Shown here one piece after another: positions 21,190 to 32,870 of a DNA stretch of 36,526 bases (position 1 is its first letter; every line of letters begins with the position of its first letter). Source of the stretch: Penium margaritaceum. Taxonomy: Eukaryota > Streptophyta > Zygnematophyceae > Desmidiales > Peniaceae. The stretch spans positions 194,880-231,405 of the forward strand of contig SZWC01002441.1 in NCBI GenBank assembly GCA_023375785.1, written 5' to 3'. The translations under genes and the position numbers were made by a program. The notes under the pieces are model-generated. The model saw nothing but the letters and a program-made list of their open reading frames with translations, did no database searches and had not been told where the DNA came from.

Positions 21190-21600
21190 ACAGAATCTGC
21201 TTAAAACTCTACATCCTAACGGAGGGTTTCCATGTCAATAAAAGAGAAGAAACAGGGTTCTTCGCTCGATCGCAATGGAGAAAAAACACCCTTAAAAAAT
21301 CCACCCAAAAAAGCCACGTGATTTATAATACAAACCGCATTTCAACCCTACCACAATTGCATTTAGCTTTCACCTTTTGTATCAGCATGGGTGCTTGTTG
21401 CACGGCACCTGCTGGGTCCCGCAATTGCTGGGCCCAACAAGTTCGTTTTTACCGCGTGGAGAGTCTTGGACCCTCCATGCAAATCGGTAGAAAACCTTCC
21501 CATGAAAGTCACAAACTTCTCGATAGAGGGATTTGTGACTGTTGCGCAGGAATGTTTATGCCACCACCCCAACAGAACATACACTTCAAATCGATTTGAT
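21190..21600 (-). repeat. Old dispersed repeat with GC palindrome, copy 2
   Basis: Inverted counterpart of 18240-18640. The palindrome here reads TGGGTCCCGCAA/TTGCTGGGCCCA (about 21413-21436). The two palindromes differ in bases but keep the ability to pair. Flanking identity is low. Confidence 0.6.
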
Positions 21601-22224
21601 GCAATCTCTGTGCCCAAAGCATTGAAACAAAAAAAACGGAACTTTGTTGTTAAAAACTCGACTTTGGATCATCTTGTTGTTGAAAGAGGTAAGTGTCCAG
21701 AAAGGAGGCACATGTGACTCGTGTCCAAGTTGAAAAGTGGGGGCATTTTATTCTCAATCCACAAAATACGGGCATGTTCAATTCTAGAATAAATAATGAC
21801 AAAGTGGGGGCATTTTACCAGTCTGTCCATGTAAAAAACCTTTGTACACCAAGTTTTATGAGGTTTGGCACACCTTCGCTACTCAAGAATGGTCATAGGT
21901 GAACGCCAACCTTTAATGTTGCCAAGTCAAGGCCATGACTAACAACAGATCGCCCACCGTTCTTGAGGTTGACGAGATTGGTCAACGAGGACCACTGATC
22001 CGTGAGATTGGTCGGGAGGGTCCTTGATTGGAACAAATATGGAACCAAGTCCCTTTGTTGAACAGCAGAAGCAATTGATAATCTAAGGTCGATGGTTCGA
22101 TAGCCAAGACGTAAAGAAATGACGTAAAAAAATCCACTGCACAAGGACTTCCGTGACGACATTTCTGTCTACAGTCAGCGTTTCTATCCACCGACCGCCC
22201 ATCGCATATTTTTCAGGCATCTTT
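21601..22224. other. Left flank of the large LTR element, no gene seen
   Basis: AT-rich sequence without recognised coding content. It would join directly to 35036 onwards before the LTR element inserted. Confidence 0.5.
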
Positions 22225-22229
22225 TTCTC
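22225..22229. other. Target-site duplication, left copy
   Basis: TTCTC here and TTCTG at 35031-35035 flank the two LTRs and agree in four of five bases, as expected for an old 5-bp duplication. Confidence 0.65.
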
Positions 22230-22634
22230 TTTAACACTCCTAAGACAATATTGGATGAAAACCCTCAGAAACGTGTTGGGTAGGTGTGAGAATGGCATTC
22301 CAACACGCCATTTGGGCCTTTTAGCAGCGTGAAGCCTGCCTTTGACCAGCAGATTGTCATGGGGTGGTGACGTGGCAGACTAAGATCTGCCACTGCAACC
22401 CTATTGGTTGCTGGAATATCTTCTATTATCCTCTACATGGGACTCTACGTAGACCCGGATATTTTAGTAAATTCCGTCGTACACCACCACTACAAATGCT
22501 ATTATGATCTATCCACGTGGAGGTTACATGTACTTACTCCGAATATCTTGGGCGATATTTCTCCCATGTGCTTGTATTTATAATGTAGCAGTTTCATTGC
22601 CAATTTCACATGTACAAGTAGCTCAGAAGCTACA
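22230..22634 (-). repeat. 3' LTR of the LARD-like element
   Basis: 405 bp, about nine in ten bases matching 34629-35030 by eye. On the minus strand it begins TGTAGC, has TATAAATA at 22575-22582 about 50 bp in, and a CCACGTGG palindrome at 22513-22520. Its last bases read GTTAAA, where the other copy has GTTACA. Confidence 0.9.
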
Positions 22635-22647
22635 TTCCTCCCCCTTT
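22635..22647 (-). other. Polypurine tract of the LARD-like element
   Basis: The minus strand reads AAAGGGGGAGGAA directly before the TGTAGC start of the 3' LTR. Confidence 0.85.
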
Positions 22648-25600
22648 ATGATCGAACCATCCCGGTTCAAAACAGGGATCATGGGTTGCTTGGATGACGT
22701 CGGGAGAGTGTTCGGTATGCACACTCCGGTAGTGACGATTGACTGATGGGTCCCCTCTTCAAATACAAGACAGACTCATTGTAGCCAGCAATGATTCTGC
22801 AAGGGTCCCAAATCTTTCTTTTCTTCATAAGAGAATACCTTGATGAGCTGAAGGTGTAGGGTCAAGCTTGCTCGAGCCCACGGGGAAGTTGGCGGAGCAA
22901 GATGACTCACAGCCACCGCAACTTCCCAGACGAGTTTGATTACTCGTGTGTATCCGTTGCGAGCTGAGTCTTTGACGAGTCATGATCATGTATGCCATGA
23001 GTGCGGCATGGATTCTACATGCACCATGTGATTGTGAATGTGTAGAGTGAGAAGCATCATCGGATGATCCAACTCAATGAATCAAAAATGTCATGGTTCT
23101 GTCATGAGTGAGATGTATTTTATGCCACTCCCCTAAACAAGGAGATTTCTGCAAAGGGAAGAATCCAAAAGGCTCTTGCTCTTTCCAAGATGGTCGCCCA
23201 CATGGTCGTGAAAACCCATGTTCCATCATAGGTCTCCACCATGTATTACCACATGTGGATGATTTGTACATTCAATGTGCCAGACTGGAAGAGGGGTCGA
23301 TGACCGAAGCCATATTTGTTCAGCCAAAAACACACCGTGGATCCGACTCCTACCCCTTTAGCAAGGAGCATCCTCGCGACACACTAGGTGGGCGTCCCCT
23401 GCGCTGGGTGTGCACCACGCGTGTAATGCTTCATACCCGTGGTCGGGTATCCTCTTCAAGGGTGTGCAGGGGTGGTACCCCCGAGGGCACATATAGCAAG
23501 CAAACGTGTGGCCCGCCAAGCACATAGGCTTGTGTCATCCACCAACCGCGGTCTAGCAACCACGTCGCTTCCATGTAACCAGGTCTATACGTGGCTCAAA
23601 TACGAGCCGCCTCGGTGGGAAAAGATAGGTGGCGGCTGAACATGCCATCCTACCATGATACTTTGACCATCTAAAAGACAATGTCCAGAATGTTGGTATG
23701 TCCCATGCTTAGCATGCTTATCCCCTCTCTTCGCTCTTGTGAAAAGAGCGGTGGCAGAAAGCCATGCATGTGTAAGCAATAATGTAAGACATAAGCACAT
23801 CAAACAACACGTTTATACGTCTGTCTTGTGGACATCACAAACAAATTCTACCAAGTAGCTCTGTCATCCCAGCCGAGGATAGATCGAATCTGTACGTGGG
23901 TGTGGGAGTTTTACTAACTCCTACCACCTCACATAGCATAGACCTTCTGGCGCAAGCACACATCGTTCAAGATGTTGCTAAGGTCTGGACAGAAGAGATC
24001 TGGACTCTGCTGTCCCCGCACTTTTGTGTCAAAGTGGGTACCACCGGATGCTATAAAACGCCATGAGGCACACCGGGCACACTAACGTCTTTCACAAACT
24101 TTGTGTGATGGAGAGCATCTCCTGTCCATGGTTGAAAACATGATTCATTCAAGCGTATCACCATCAAATAATCACGTTGGATGTAGTGCTTTCCAAATGT
24201 TGAAAATAAAACTAGAAGGAGAACCACATTTTGGCACCTTTCTTCTTCCACACATACCGATGAGGCACAATCATGGAGGTCCAGAAGTCCATTGTATCTA
24301 CTCACAAGTACGTTGTCATCACTTGTAAGAAAGCTTCTCTCATTGTGGTCGTCTCATGTCGTGAAACGAACCTGGTTGTTGTCCTTCAAAGAAGTGGTGT
24401 CTCCATGTTGTTGTGGTACAGGAAAGGTTCAAACCCTCAACATCACCAATGCCATGACCGGTACAACCGATGTGGCCTTTTAAGTGGAAACTTGGCAATA
24501 AATCATGAGATTGTGGTCGACTGGTGTTTGAATTGCCTTTCATCAAGCCTCGGTCATGTCACAAGCTGTGTTGACCAATTTCGTTGCACTCCTCATGACA
24601 GAGCTGGCCCGGCTCTATGCCGCTAAGCTCCTCCAAGTAGGAGAGTGGATCCAATGTTTATCTATTGTTGGATACCCAGGGATAATTTCTTGTGTGTCGT
24701 CCGATTTTCACCCGAGAAACTCAGAGTGCACGGACAGGTCTGGGAGAGGTTGAGCCGTAGCATTATCGGAGCATCAAAGAGAGTTGATAGGGAGAATAAC
24801 CAACCCCATATTGTTTGGGAACAAAAATGGATGGATATGCCTCTCGTCTCATTGACATCAATTTGCTTAGACACAAGAGCTGGATCCACATAGACAAGCC
24901 GGCTTGGCTAATGAAAAATACGTCATTGCATGCAAGTTAGCACGTGGTTTGTCGGTGCACGTATGTCGTACTAGAGTTGGTGGAAGGAGGGTTTACGCCA
25001 TAAGAGATGGCTATCTTTCAATCCATCCCCCCGTTTAAGTGGTTGATAACCAGCAGAGGTTATTCTTTCTTGGAATAATTACATGATAAGTAAACTCCTG
25101 AAGTGAATATGTGTTCAGTGACTCGACCCTTTGGAGAGTTCTTGAGAGTTTTAACAGCCAGGGATGATATCGTTGGAACCCCTAGAGGCTCTTGCGAGAT
25201 AGAGAGGAACTTTGTTCTTCCCCGGCCTCATTTGAATAGCCTGAGGCATGCAGTGTTTCTCATTTCTCTTATGCATGACATGAAGAGCTTCCACACGCAT
25301 GCTTGGTGATGCTCCGAAGCACTAAAAAGTGAACCACGTGCAAGTAGGTAGGTTGGCAACAATCACAGCAATTGATGCCCAAGTACATCTGGTAAGCATT
25401 TCGAAGGTGCGAAGGCCTTGGATGCACCTTTTTATGAAGTACATGTGCAACATGCGGCTCACAATGTTTTCCATGAGTAAATAAGACATCGCACTTCACA
25501 TTCTGATAAATTTCTAAGGCTCTTCTTAGGACCAAGATGGCCTTATCTGATGATGTCATGGATTCGGATGTGCACATTGTACCAAGGCGAGCTACGGAAG

Positions 25601-26990
25601 TCCTTCATTTTGATGCTTGGTCTGAAAATGCACCCCATCGGTGCTTCTTTGCCCAGAGAAATCCCAACATGAAGCATGGGCATAATGTGCAACTTGTGTC
25701 CAAAACAATGCTTCACGGCCCTAGGCTTGTGTGTGCATGTCACACAACAAGAGTTCGGCCAGGTCACTCCGTGCATGTAATGGATAACTTGCGGATCTTC
25801 ATGGCTCAATGTCCTGGTCAACTTTCTCCACCCTAAGCGGGTTCGTATGCCATGCTACATGTCCGGCCCGACGTCGTTCTTAACTGTGCGTCGACATCAT
25901 ATGACTGTCCCGCAATTGTCATACATGATGACTCGTAGCCAGTCATGAGCATAGGTGACCATTATGGCCATGATGCCATCATGAGTCACTTTTTAGTCCA
26001 TCTCGCACATCAGCATACGCCATGATGTGAACCATGTCCATTCTCATGTAGGATGCATAACTGTTATACTCGCAGCAAGAAGTTGCATGCTCACAAGTGC
26101 CAGGGCGTTGCAGTTAAGCCCATAAATTTGAGTTGAAGAGTTCATTACTCCCATGGTAGTGAATCCACGTGGCTCGTAGCTTAGTCGTGATGCCCATAAT
26201 CTTGTTGTTGCTATGCAAGTAAGAACCCATGTTGGGGCTCCTGGAGTTAGGCGCGCGGCAAGGACGTTGATAGTCACATTGCTCCTCCAATAGCAAGCAT
26301 CTTGTTGCGCTATTAGCTAGTTATAGGTTTTGTATTAAGAAGCCCATGGCTACCTTATCAACGAGCCTATGGTTAATTTGTGAGAGTACCCACGACTACA
26401 TCGTTCGCGATCCCATAGATATTTCTTTGCTGACCTCATGGATGTGTCGGTAGAGAGACTAGATTGCATCATGTGGAACTGCATTGCATAAATACAGCTC
26501 TAAGGAACACCAAGAACTCATAACCTTGGACATGCGTGTATCTTGATCATGAGTTTGATACTAGTGGAAAGCCCACGCTCGTTGGGAAAGAACAATATAG
26601 CATCCCAAAGATACCAGAGGGGCATGTACATTCACGGCAACCCGCCCGTGGCCTTTGCATGTCATAGCAGATATATTCACGTGCATGTAGATAATAATCG
26701 TATGCCATCGTGTCCTTGTGCACACCACACCTTCGGACAACCTCACAATGGTGGCAGCGGCAACACATGTCGCACAGTGACACCGGCAGCCCGCGTCTAG
26801 CGGTGGCAGTGCCGACATTACGGGCTGCGACATGCCTTGCAACGGCGGCGACAACGGCGGTAGCGGCACGCCTTACACGTGCATCACAGTAGCGGCGATG
26901 GCGGAAGCACACCTCACAGTGGCGGCGATTGCGGCAGCAGAGACAACAGCGCACCTCACACATGCATCACCATGGCGGCGGTGGCATCGG
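22648..26990. other. Non-coding interior of the LARD-like element
   Basis: About 4.3 kb with only short open frames in all six frames (longest about 139 residues, 23108-23527 plus). No protein domain is recognised. From about 26730 the sequence becomes GC-rich with many GGCGGCG, CAGTGGC and CCTCACA words, grading into the 21-bp minisatellite. Confidence 0.5.
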
Positions 26991-26993
26991 CGC

Positions 26994-27141
26994 TCTTCAC
27001 AGTGGCAACAGTGCACCTCACAGTGGCAGCAACACGCCTCATAGTGGCAGTTGTGCACCTCACAATGGCAGTTGCCTGCCTCACACTGGCAGTTGTGTGC
27101 CTCAAAGTGGTAGTTCCATGCCTCACAGTGGCAGTTTCGTG
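26994..27141. repeat. 21-bp minisatellite, left part
   Basis: Units starting CTCACAGTGGCAG or a close variant begin at 27017, 27038, 27059, 27080, 27101 and 27122, in exact 21-bp register, with a looser unit before. The last unit is cut after 20 bases by the copia LTR, and the array resumes at 32876. Confidence 0.9.
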
Positions 27142-27850
27142 TGTCAGGAAGGCTTTCCTGGCATGCCCTGAACCACCTATGTGTGCATGACTTCTTAGTG
27201 CAAAGATACTTCCAAGGGAGATGTGTGCTTTGGGTCGCCACAATACCAAGGGAGCACAATTTTTCACAATACAGATTGCGGAAGTTGAGAAAGGCTGAGA
27301 ATCATTCATGGTTTTTTTTTGGTAAGATTACATCAGATTCTTATAGCCTGTGATCTGAGCTTTCCAACGCAACCAAGAACGCCCAATCGGAGTAGTATAA
27401 CCCCTGCTACGCCCATCCAAGCAACCCTTGGTGGAGCCGCCTTTGGCTGCCGCCGACGCGAGTCGTCTCCGACATGAGCGGATGACGGCTCGAAGCGCCT
27501 TTCTTGATTGAAAAGTCAAAGGGCAGCTCGCCCTGGTCCAGGGGACCTCCCTGGTTGCTTCCTCTAGGGCCTTGGGGTCTATGGAGCCAGTTGGAGCTGA
27601 ACACGGACCACCAGCGGTGGAGTATCCCGTCACCCCGGACAGATACCAGATTCCACCCGCCGCACCACCCGAACTTTGGGTGGGGCTAACTTTCTGAATT
27701 CTCAACCAGATCGAGCAACTGAAAGCTCGAAATCGCATGGAAAAATCCAAGGAGTCCAAATCTGCAATCCGATTGAACATCCAAACCACTCTCTAGTGGT
27801 CGGACCAGGTAAACGATAATCGGCATCCAGGGCAGGGGCACCTTTTAACA
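27142..27850 (-). repeat. 3' LTR of the nested copia
   Basis: 709 bp. It aligns with 32160-32870. In the central block of about 310 bases I count about 13 differences, with more in the outer parts. TG/CA ends are present. Confidence 0.93.
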
Positions 27851-27860
27851 ATCTCCCCTG
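27851..27860 (-). other. Polypurine tract of the nested copia
   Basis: The minus strand reads CAGGGGAGAT directly before TGTTAAAAGG, the LTR start. Confidence 0.8.
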
Positions 27861-27919
27861 TGCACCTTCCATGCCGGATGCCTCATGCTCACTCTTGCTC
27901 GTTCGCTCCTGCGCCTTCA

Positions 27920-28735
27920 AGCCCTTCATAGCTTGTCAACCCAAGACCTACAAGGCTGATGACATGCCGATCCTGGGGCTACGCCTTGGTCAAGCAATCT
28001 GCAAGCATGTGCTTCGTGCTGCAATGTTGCAGCACAACCTGTCCCTTCTCCGCCTTGTCGCACACGTAGTGGTAGCGCACGTCAATGTGCTTCTTCCTCT
28101 TGTGCTGCGTTGGGTTGTTGCTCAGCGAGATGGAGCCAATGTTGTCCTCCTGGACCACCGTAGGCTCCTGCTACGGCACTCCCAGCTCCCCCAGTAATCT
28201 GCGGAGCCACACCGCTTCCTGACCGCCTTGGCCACAGCGATGTAGTCTGCCTCCAGTATGGAGTTGGCAATGCAGTCCTACTTCCTGCTGCACCACAAGA
28301 CCGCTACACCTGCGAGGAAGAACACATAGCCAGAAGTGGAATTCCTCTTGTTCACATCGCCGACATAGTCCGCGTCAGTGTAGCAGACAAGCCGCAAGGG
28401 GTCTGACCTCCCCTTTCCATCGTACTTCAGGCACGCGTGCCGCGTTGCCTACAAGTACCGGAAGATGCGCTTCACCGTTGTCCAGTGTAGTGTAGTGGCC
28501 CAGGGTTGGCCACGTACCTGCTCACCTGACCCATCACGGAGGCCAGGTCCGGCCGAGTCGCCACCATGGAATACATTAGGCTACCCACCACCGATTGGTA
28601 GGGCACCTCTGCCATGTCCTCCTTCCCCTCTTTAGTTTGCGGCGCCATCGCCGCACTTAGCTCACAGCTTGTGGACAACGGACTGCCCACTGGTTTGCAG
28701 TCCTCCATGCCGTACCGCTTCAGGACCTCGGCCAC
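27920..28735 (-). pseudogene. Nested copia RNase H region
   Basis: The clear part (28472-28735) holds VLKRYGMEDCKPVGSP, VPYQSVVGSLMYSMVATRPD and VMGQVSRYVANPGPLH, the RT/RNase H connection. Downstream, RNase H sequence can be followed in pieces (VCYTDADYVGDVNKRNSTS, VFFLAGVAV) through several stops and frameshifts towards the polypurine tract. The domain is too broken to be active. Confidence 0.8.
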
Positions 28736-29523
28736 GTACTTGGCCTGCCCAGCTCAAGCGTGCATGCCCTCCGGTTCCGCGTGATGCTCACCCCGAGGTA
28801 GTACTCCAGCTCCCCCATGTCCGTCATCTTAAATCTGCTGCTCAACTGCTCCTTGAGCTGCTGCAAAGCCGCCAAATCAGATGAACATGGGATCACATCA
28901 TCCACGTAGAGTGCCACAATCTGATGGAGTCCCTTGCTACGCCGCACGTACACGCTGTGGTCTGACTCACTGCGCTTGAAGTCGAGCTCTGCCATATAGC
29001 CGTCCATCTATTGGTACAAGCACCTGGGCGCCTGTTTTAGCCCGTACGAGGCCTTCCGCAGCTTGCACACTTTGCCCTCCGGTGCATCCACCCCCTCCAG
29101 TACCTCAAGGTAGATCTCCTTGTAGATGATGCCGTTCAGGAATGTTGTATTCACATCCATTTGGTGGATCTCCATGTCTTTTGTGGCTGCCACCGCAAGG
29201 ATCGTCCGGATGCTTGTGAACTTGACAACGGGTGCAAACGTTTCATCGTAGTGTTCGGCTTTCCGCTGCGTGTACCCCTTTGCCACTAGCTGTGCCTTAT
29301 ACTTCTCCACCTTGCTATCCTTGGTGAGCTTCACCTTGAACACCCACTTGGAGCTGATCACCTTCGCCCCCTCAGGCTGATCCACCAGCTCCCAAGTGTC
29401 GTTCTCAGTAAGGAATGCAAGTTCAGATTTTATTACTTTGCCCCACTGCTGCCCCTCAGGCCCTGCAAGCGCCTCTTGCACGGTCTTCAGCTCCATTGCG
29501 ACTGCCATCATGCACCACGCCAT
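28720..29523 (-). pseudogene. Nested copia reverse transcriptase
   Basis: Contains NDTWELVDQPEGAK, KWVFKVKLTKD, LVAKGYTQRKAEHYDETFAP, MEIHQMDVNTTFLNG, ASYGLKQAPRCLYQ, then an in-frame TAG at 29008-29010 (CAG expected), and in the same frame the catalytic VALYVDDVIPCSSD and MGELEYYLGVSITRN. The copy is collinear with the plus-strand copia at 9514-10206 but keeps frame through the regions where that one is shifted. One codon change separates the two halves. Confidence 0.92.
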
Positions 29524-29682
29524 GCCGACCCAGCGGCCCGTGCTCGCGTCATACCGCTTCGTCGCATTCCACTGCCTCCGACTGCGACGCGGGGACCTTG
29601 GCGATGCTGGCTACGGGTCCTACTGCTGCTCTGCTACAACGTTGTCCTCCGCTGCAGGCTCCCCCGCATCAGCTACTGCATC

Positions 29683-30534
29683 CTATGCTCCAGTGGCACC
29701 TACACCTGCTACATTTCCCTGCTGCGCTCCAGCACCGTCGTCCTCCAATGCATCGACCTCTGCAGCCGCGAGCTCCTCCTCACGCTCAAGGAGTTGGAAC
29801 CACTCCCCCTGCTTTGGTGAGTGCAATACGTCGATGTTGTTATTACTGCAGTAATAGCACTGCTGCTCATCAAACATGACTTTGTGGCTGGTGATAACAT
29901 CCTGCGCCTGTGGATCAAAGAGGCGGTACGCCTTGAGCGCACTCTCGTATCCAACGAGCGTGTATGCCTTTGCACGCGGATCCAGTTTGGAGTCTTTCCT
30001 TTGAGCGGCCTGCACCAACGCGTGCGCCTTGCACCCGAACGCCTTTAGGTATGCCACGTTTGGTTTGCGCCTGCTCTAAGCCTCTTGCATCGTCTTCCAG
30101 CCACCCTTCCCTTTCAGCACTACCGTTGGGGTGAGGTTGGTGATCTAGCACGCCGTACCCAGGGCCTCGGCCCACAGGCTCCGTGGCAACTTTGCGTCCA
30201 CGAGCATTGTCTGCGCCGTGGTGAGTAGCGTCTGGTTTGCACGCTCTGCCACGCCATGTGACTGAGCCGTGTACGGAGTGGTCGGCTGCCACTCAATCCC
30301 CTGCTCCTTCAGCCACCCTCTGCAACCCACATACTCGTCACCATTGTCGATGCGTAGCGCTCTTACCTTGCGGCCAGTCTGCCTCTCCACCGCTGCGACG
30401 TACTTCTTCAGCCGGTCCAGCACCTCGCTCTTCCACTTCATGAAGTAGACGTAGAGTTTTCTGCTGCAATCATCGATGAAGGTGATGAAGTACCGCGCGC
30501 CCCCAATGGATGGCGTCTTAATTGGTCCGCACAC
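29683..30534 (-). pseudogene. Nested copia integrase
   Basis: The core reads YFITFIDDCSRKLYVYF, LRIDNGDEYVG and QSHGVAERANQTLL, so the three acidic residues of the DDE triad are visible. Downstream come VAYLKAFGCKAHALVQAAQ and GYESALKAYRLFDP, then an acidic linker to the RT. Stops between 30057 and 30145 divide it. Integrase would act on the cDNA ends (TG/CA) described for this element. Confidence 0.9.
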
Positions 30535-30655
30535 ATCACTGTGCGCGACCTCAAGTAGGTTCTAGGCCCGCCGCTGTCCGTCTTCAAATGGCTTGCGCTT
30601 CGCCTTGCCCACGATGCAGGACTCGAACTTGTGTTGTGCGGAATCTGCTGTTGCG

Positions 30656-31168
30656 TCAGCTACAACCGGTGATGTTGAAGCTGCGATCCATGTCACGCTT
30701 TGCCATCTTCTGCATGATTGCTGGCGATGAGTGCCCCAGCTGCCGATGCCACAGTTGCAGGTCTGCTCCCCCGCCTTTTGTGAGGTTGACGACGCGTGCT
30801 GGCGGGTCTACCACATCTGTTGCCGAGGGGATGACCTTGGTCTCAACGATGTAGAGGCCTCCCTCGCGCTTCGCCTCGAGCACAACCTCGCCACCGCCGT
30901 CTATCCGCATGACTACACCTTTCCTGCAGAAGAGCACTTCATAGCCTTTGTCTGTCAAGCGGCTTTTACTCAAAATGTCAGCCAGGCTGGGGACATGTTG
31001 CACGTTTTGAATAACATACTCCACCTTTTTACCACCAACCACCACCTCCACGTCCACATCACCTTGGCCGGCCGCAGGTTCGACCTTGTCGTTGGAGACC
31101 ACCATGAACTTTATAGACTTGGTGTAGTTGATGAACCCCACATTCTCAACTTTAGTAGGCTCCTCCAC
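30656..31168 (-). pseudogene. Nested copia protease and pre-integrase segment
   Basis: The upstream active-site segment reads RCLDSSVEEP where the related element has RCLDSGAEEH, so the Gly after Asp-Ser is Ser and the site is probably dead. The frame then holds MVVSNDKVEPAAGQGDVDVE, VQHVPSLADILSK and LWHRQLGHSSPAIMQKMAK, the GAG-pre-integrase motif. It ends before the integrase zinc finger through a frame loss. Confidence 0.85.
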
Positions 31169-31200
31169 ACTTGAGTCAAGGCACCGCCGGTTGGCGCCCT

Positions 31201-32048
31201 TCAGGTTGTGGTTCCTTGTGCCATTGAGGAGCGCCTTCTTGCCTTTGGCGCCCTTGCCACCGGCCTGCGCCTTCTCTGGATACTCCTTGGCCCAATGGCC
31301 CTCCTTGCCACAGTTATGGCATGCACCACTCTTGGCGGCCTTCTTGTCGCAACCCTTACCGCCGCCTCACTTGCCGTTGCTACTGCCACCCTGTGTTTTG
31401 GTGACCAGGGCAGTTGAGGATAACGAGGTCTCGCCACCGCTCTGACGGTTCACCTCATTGCAAATGTACTCGATGAATGCGCCGTAGGTGAGTTTATTCT
31501 CCTTCCAAACTCCCACCACGGTGGTGAGAGGGCTCCAACTGTCAGGCAGAGCCATGAGGAACGCCATCCCCTGCATCTTTGTGTCAATCTACCACCCTAC
31601 ATCATTGTATTGCGAGGCAAGAGAATCGCAAGTTCGAGTCTCTTGCCTGTTGCATGGCGGAAATGACATCCTCATCCTCCTCGATCCTCACCGTCAAGAG
31701 TCGCTTCATTACAGAGATCTTGTTGGCTAGGGATGTTAATTGGTGGATGGAGCAGAGCTTCTTCCACGCGTCAGCTGCCAAGTTGCAGCCATGGATGTAG
31801 CCCCACTGAGATTCATGCAGCGCCGACAATAGGAGCATCAGCGCCTCCGTGTTCTTCCTCGCGAATGCTGTCTTCTCCTTGTCCGTCGCGCTCGCATCTT
31901 GAACCTCCGTGCCCTTCATGAGATCCAGTAGTCCCTTGTGCGCGAGGTAGATCTCAAAATGCCACTGCCACAGCCCAAAACCAGGCCCGCCCATGTACTT
32001 TTGGATGGGCGAGGACTCTATCTTCTGCGCCATCTTGAACTTCTGCAA
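31201..32048 (-). pseudogene. Nested copia gag
   Basis: The first Met at 32048 lies about 110 bases after the 5' LTR; a second at 32033 reads MAQKIESSPIQKYMGG and may be the true start. Copia gag features follow: LWQWHFEIYLAHKGLLDLMK, LAADAWKKLCSIHQLTSLAN, LLTVRIEEDEDVISAMQQ. The frame breaks near 31602-31650 at a 34-base palindromic insertion, then resumes with MAFLMALPDSWSPLTTVVG. The knuckle near 31270-31320 reads CHNCGKEGHWAKEY, with Tyr in place of the last Cys. Confidence 0.88.
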
Positions 32049-32145
32049 TGGACAGTCTCAAAGTGTGACGGCGACGTCGCCCGGAGCGACACTCCCGTGC
32101 GTTTGCGGAAGCCGTGAACGTCTTGGTAGGCAGGTCAGGGCCGTA

Positions 32146-32157
32146 GGCCCATAACCC
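32146..32157 (-). other. Primer-binding site matching the anticodon region of initiator tRNA-Met
   Basis: Two bases after the 5' LTR the minus strand reads GGGTTATGGGCC. The plus strand, GGCCCATAACCC, is the anticodon-loop sequence of plant initiator tRNA-Met (anticodon CAT) as I know it. Drosophila copia is known to prime from a half-tRNA of this kind at the same relative position. Use as a primer here is inferred. Confidence 0.7.
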
Positions 32158-32159
32158 CT

Positions 32160-32870
32160 TGTCAGAAAGGCTGTCCTGGCATGCCCTGAACCACCTAAGT
32201 GTGCAAAATTTCTTAGTGCAAAGAGACTTCCAAGGGAGGTGTGTGCTTTGGGTCGCCACAACATCAAGGGAGCACAATTCTGGAAGAATACAGATTGCGG
32301 AAGTTGAGAAGGGCTGAGAATCATTAATGGTTATGTTTTTGATGAGATTACATCAGACTCTTATAGCCTGTGATCTGAGCTTTCCAACGCATCCAAGTAT
32401 GTCCAAAACGGAGCACTATAGCCCCTGCTACGCCCACCCAAGCAACCCTTGGTGGAGCCGCCTTTGGCTGCCGCCGACGCGAGTCGTCTCCGACATGAGC
32501 CGATGACGGCTCGAAGCGCCTTTCTTGATTGACAAGTCAAAGGGCAGCTTGCCCTGGTCCAGGGGACCTCCCTGGTTGCTTCCTCTGGGGCCTTGGGGTC
32601 TATGGAGCCAGTTGGAGCTGAACACGGACCACCGGCGGTGGAGTATCCCGTCACCCCGGACGGATACCAGATTCCACCCTCCGCACCACCTAAACTTTGG
32701 GTAGGGCTAACTTTCTGAATTCACGACCAAATCGAGCAACTGAAATCTCGAAATCGCATGGCAAAATCCAAGGCGTCCAAATCTGCAATCAGATTGGACA
32801 TCCAACCACTCTCTAGTGGTCGGACCAGGTAAACGGCAATCGACATCCATGTCATGGGCACCTTTTAACA
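32160..32870 (-). repeat. 5' LTR of the nested copia
   Basis: 711 bp, TGTTAAAAGG to CTGACA on the minus strand, matching 27142-27850. Confidence 0.93.

Larger units (their letters stand above)
27142..32870 (-). mobile_element. Nested full-length Ty1/copia retrotransposon, degenerate coding region
   Basis: Two LTRs of about 710 bp (TGTTAAAAGG...CTGACA on the minus strand) enclose gag, protease, integrase, RT and RNase H in copia order. A PBS at 32146-32157 and a polypurine tract at 27851-27860 are present. The 5-bp flanks TCGTG (27137-27141) and GTGTG (32871-32875) are a decayed target-site duplication: removing one copy restores an exact 21-bp repeat unit. It lies inside the LARD-like element in the same orientation. 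Confidence 0.93.

Noticed and set aside
22660..22680. GGTTCAAAA word resembling a tRNA B box
   Set aside because: No A box or cloverleaf can be drawn around it.
23108..23527. 139-residue plus-strand frame inside the LARD-like element
   Set aside because: Antisense to the element, no domain, no good composition; probably a random open frame.
25269..25577. Segment DVLFTHGKHCEPHVAHVL, faintly like the region after the YxDD box of gypsy RTs
   Set aside because: No YxDD, no other RT motif before or after, and only one short frame; treated as chance unless a profile search finds flanking RT domains.
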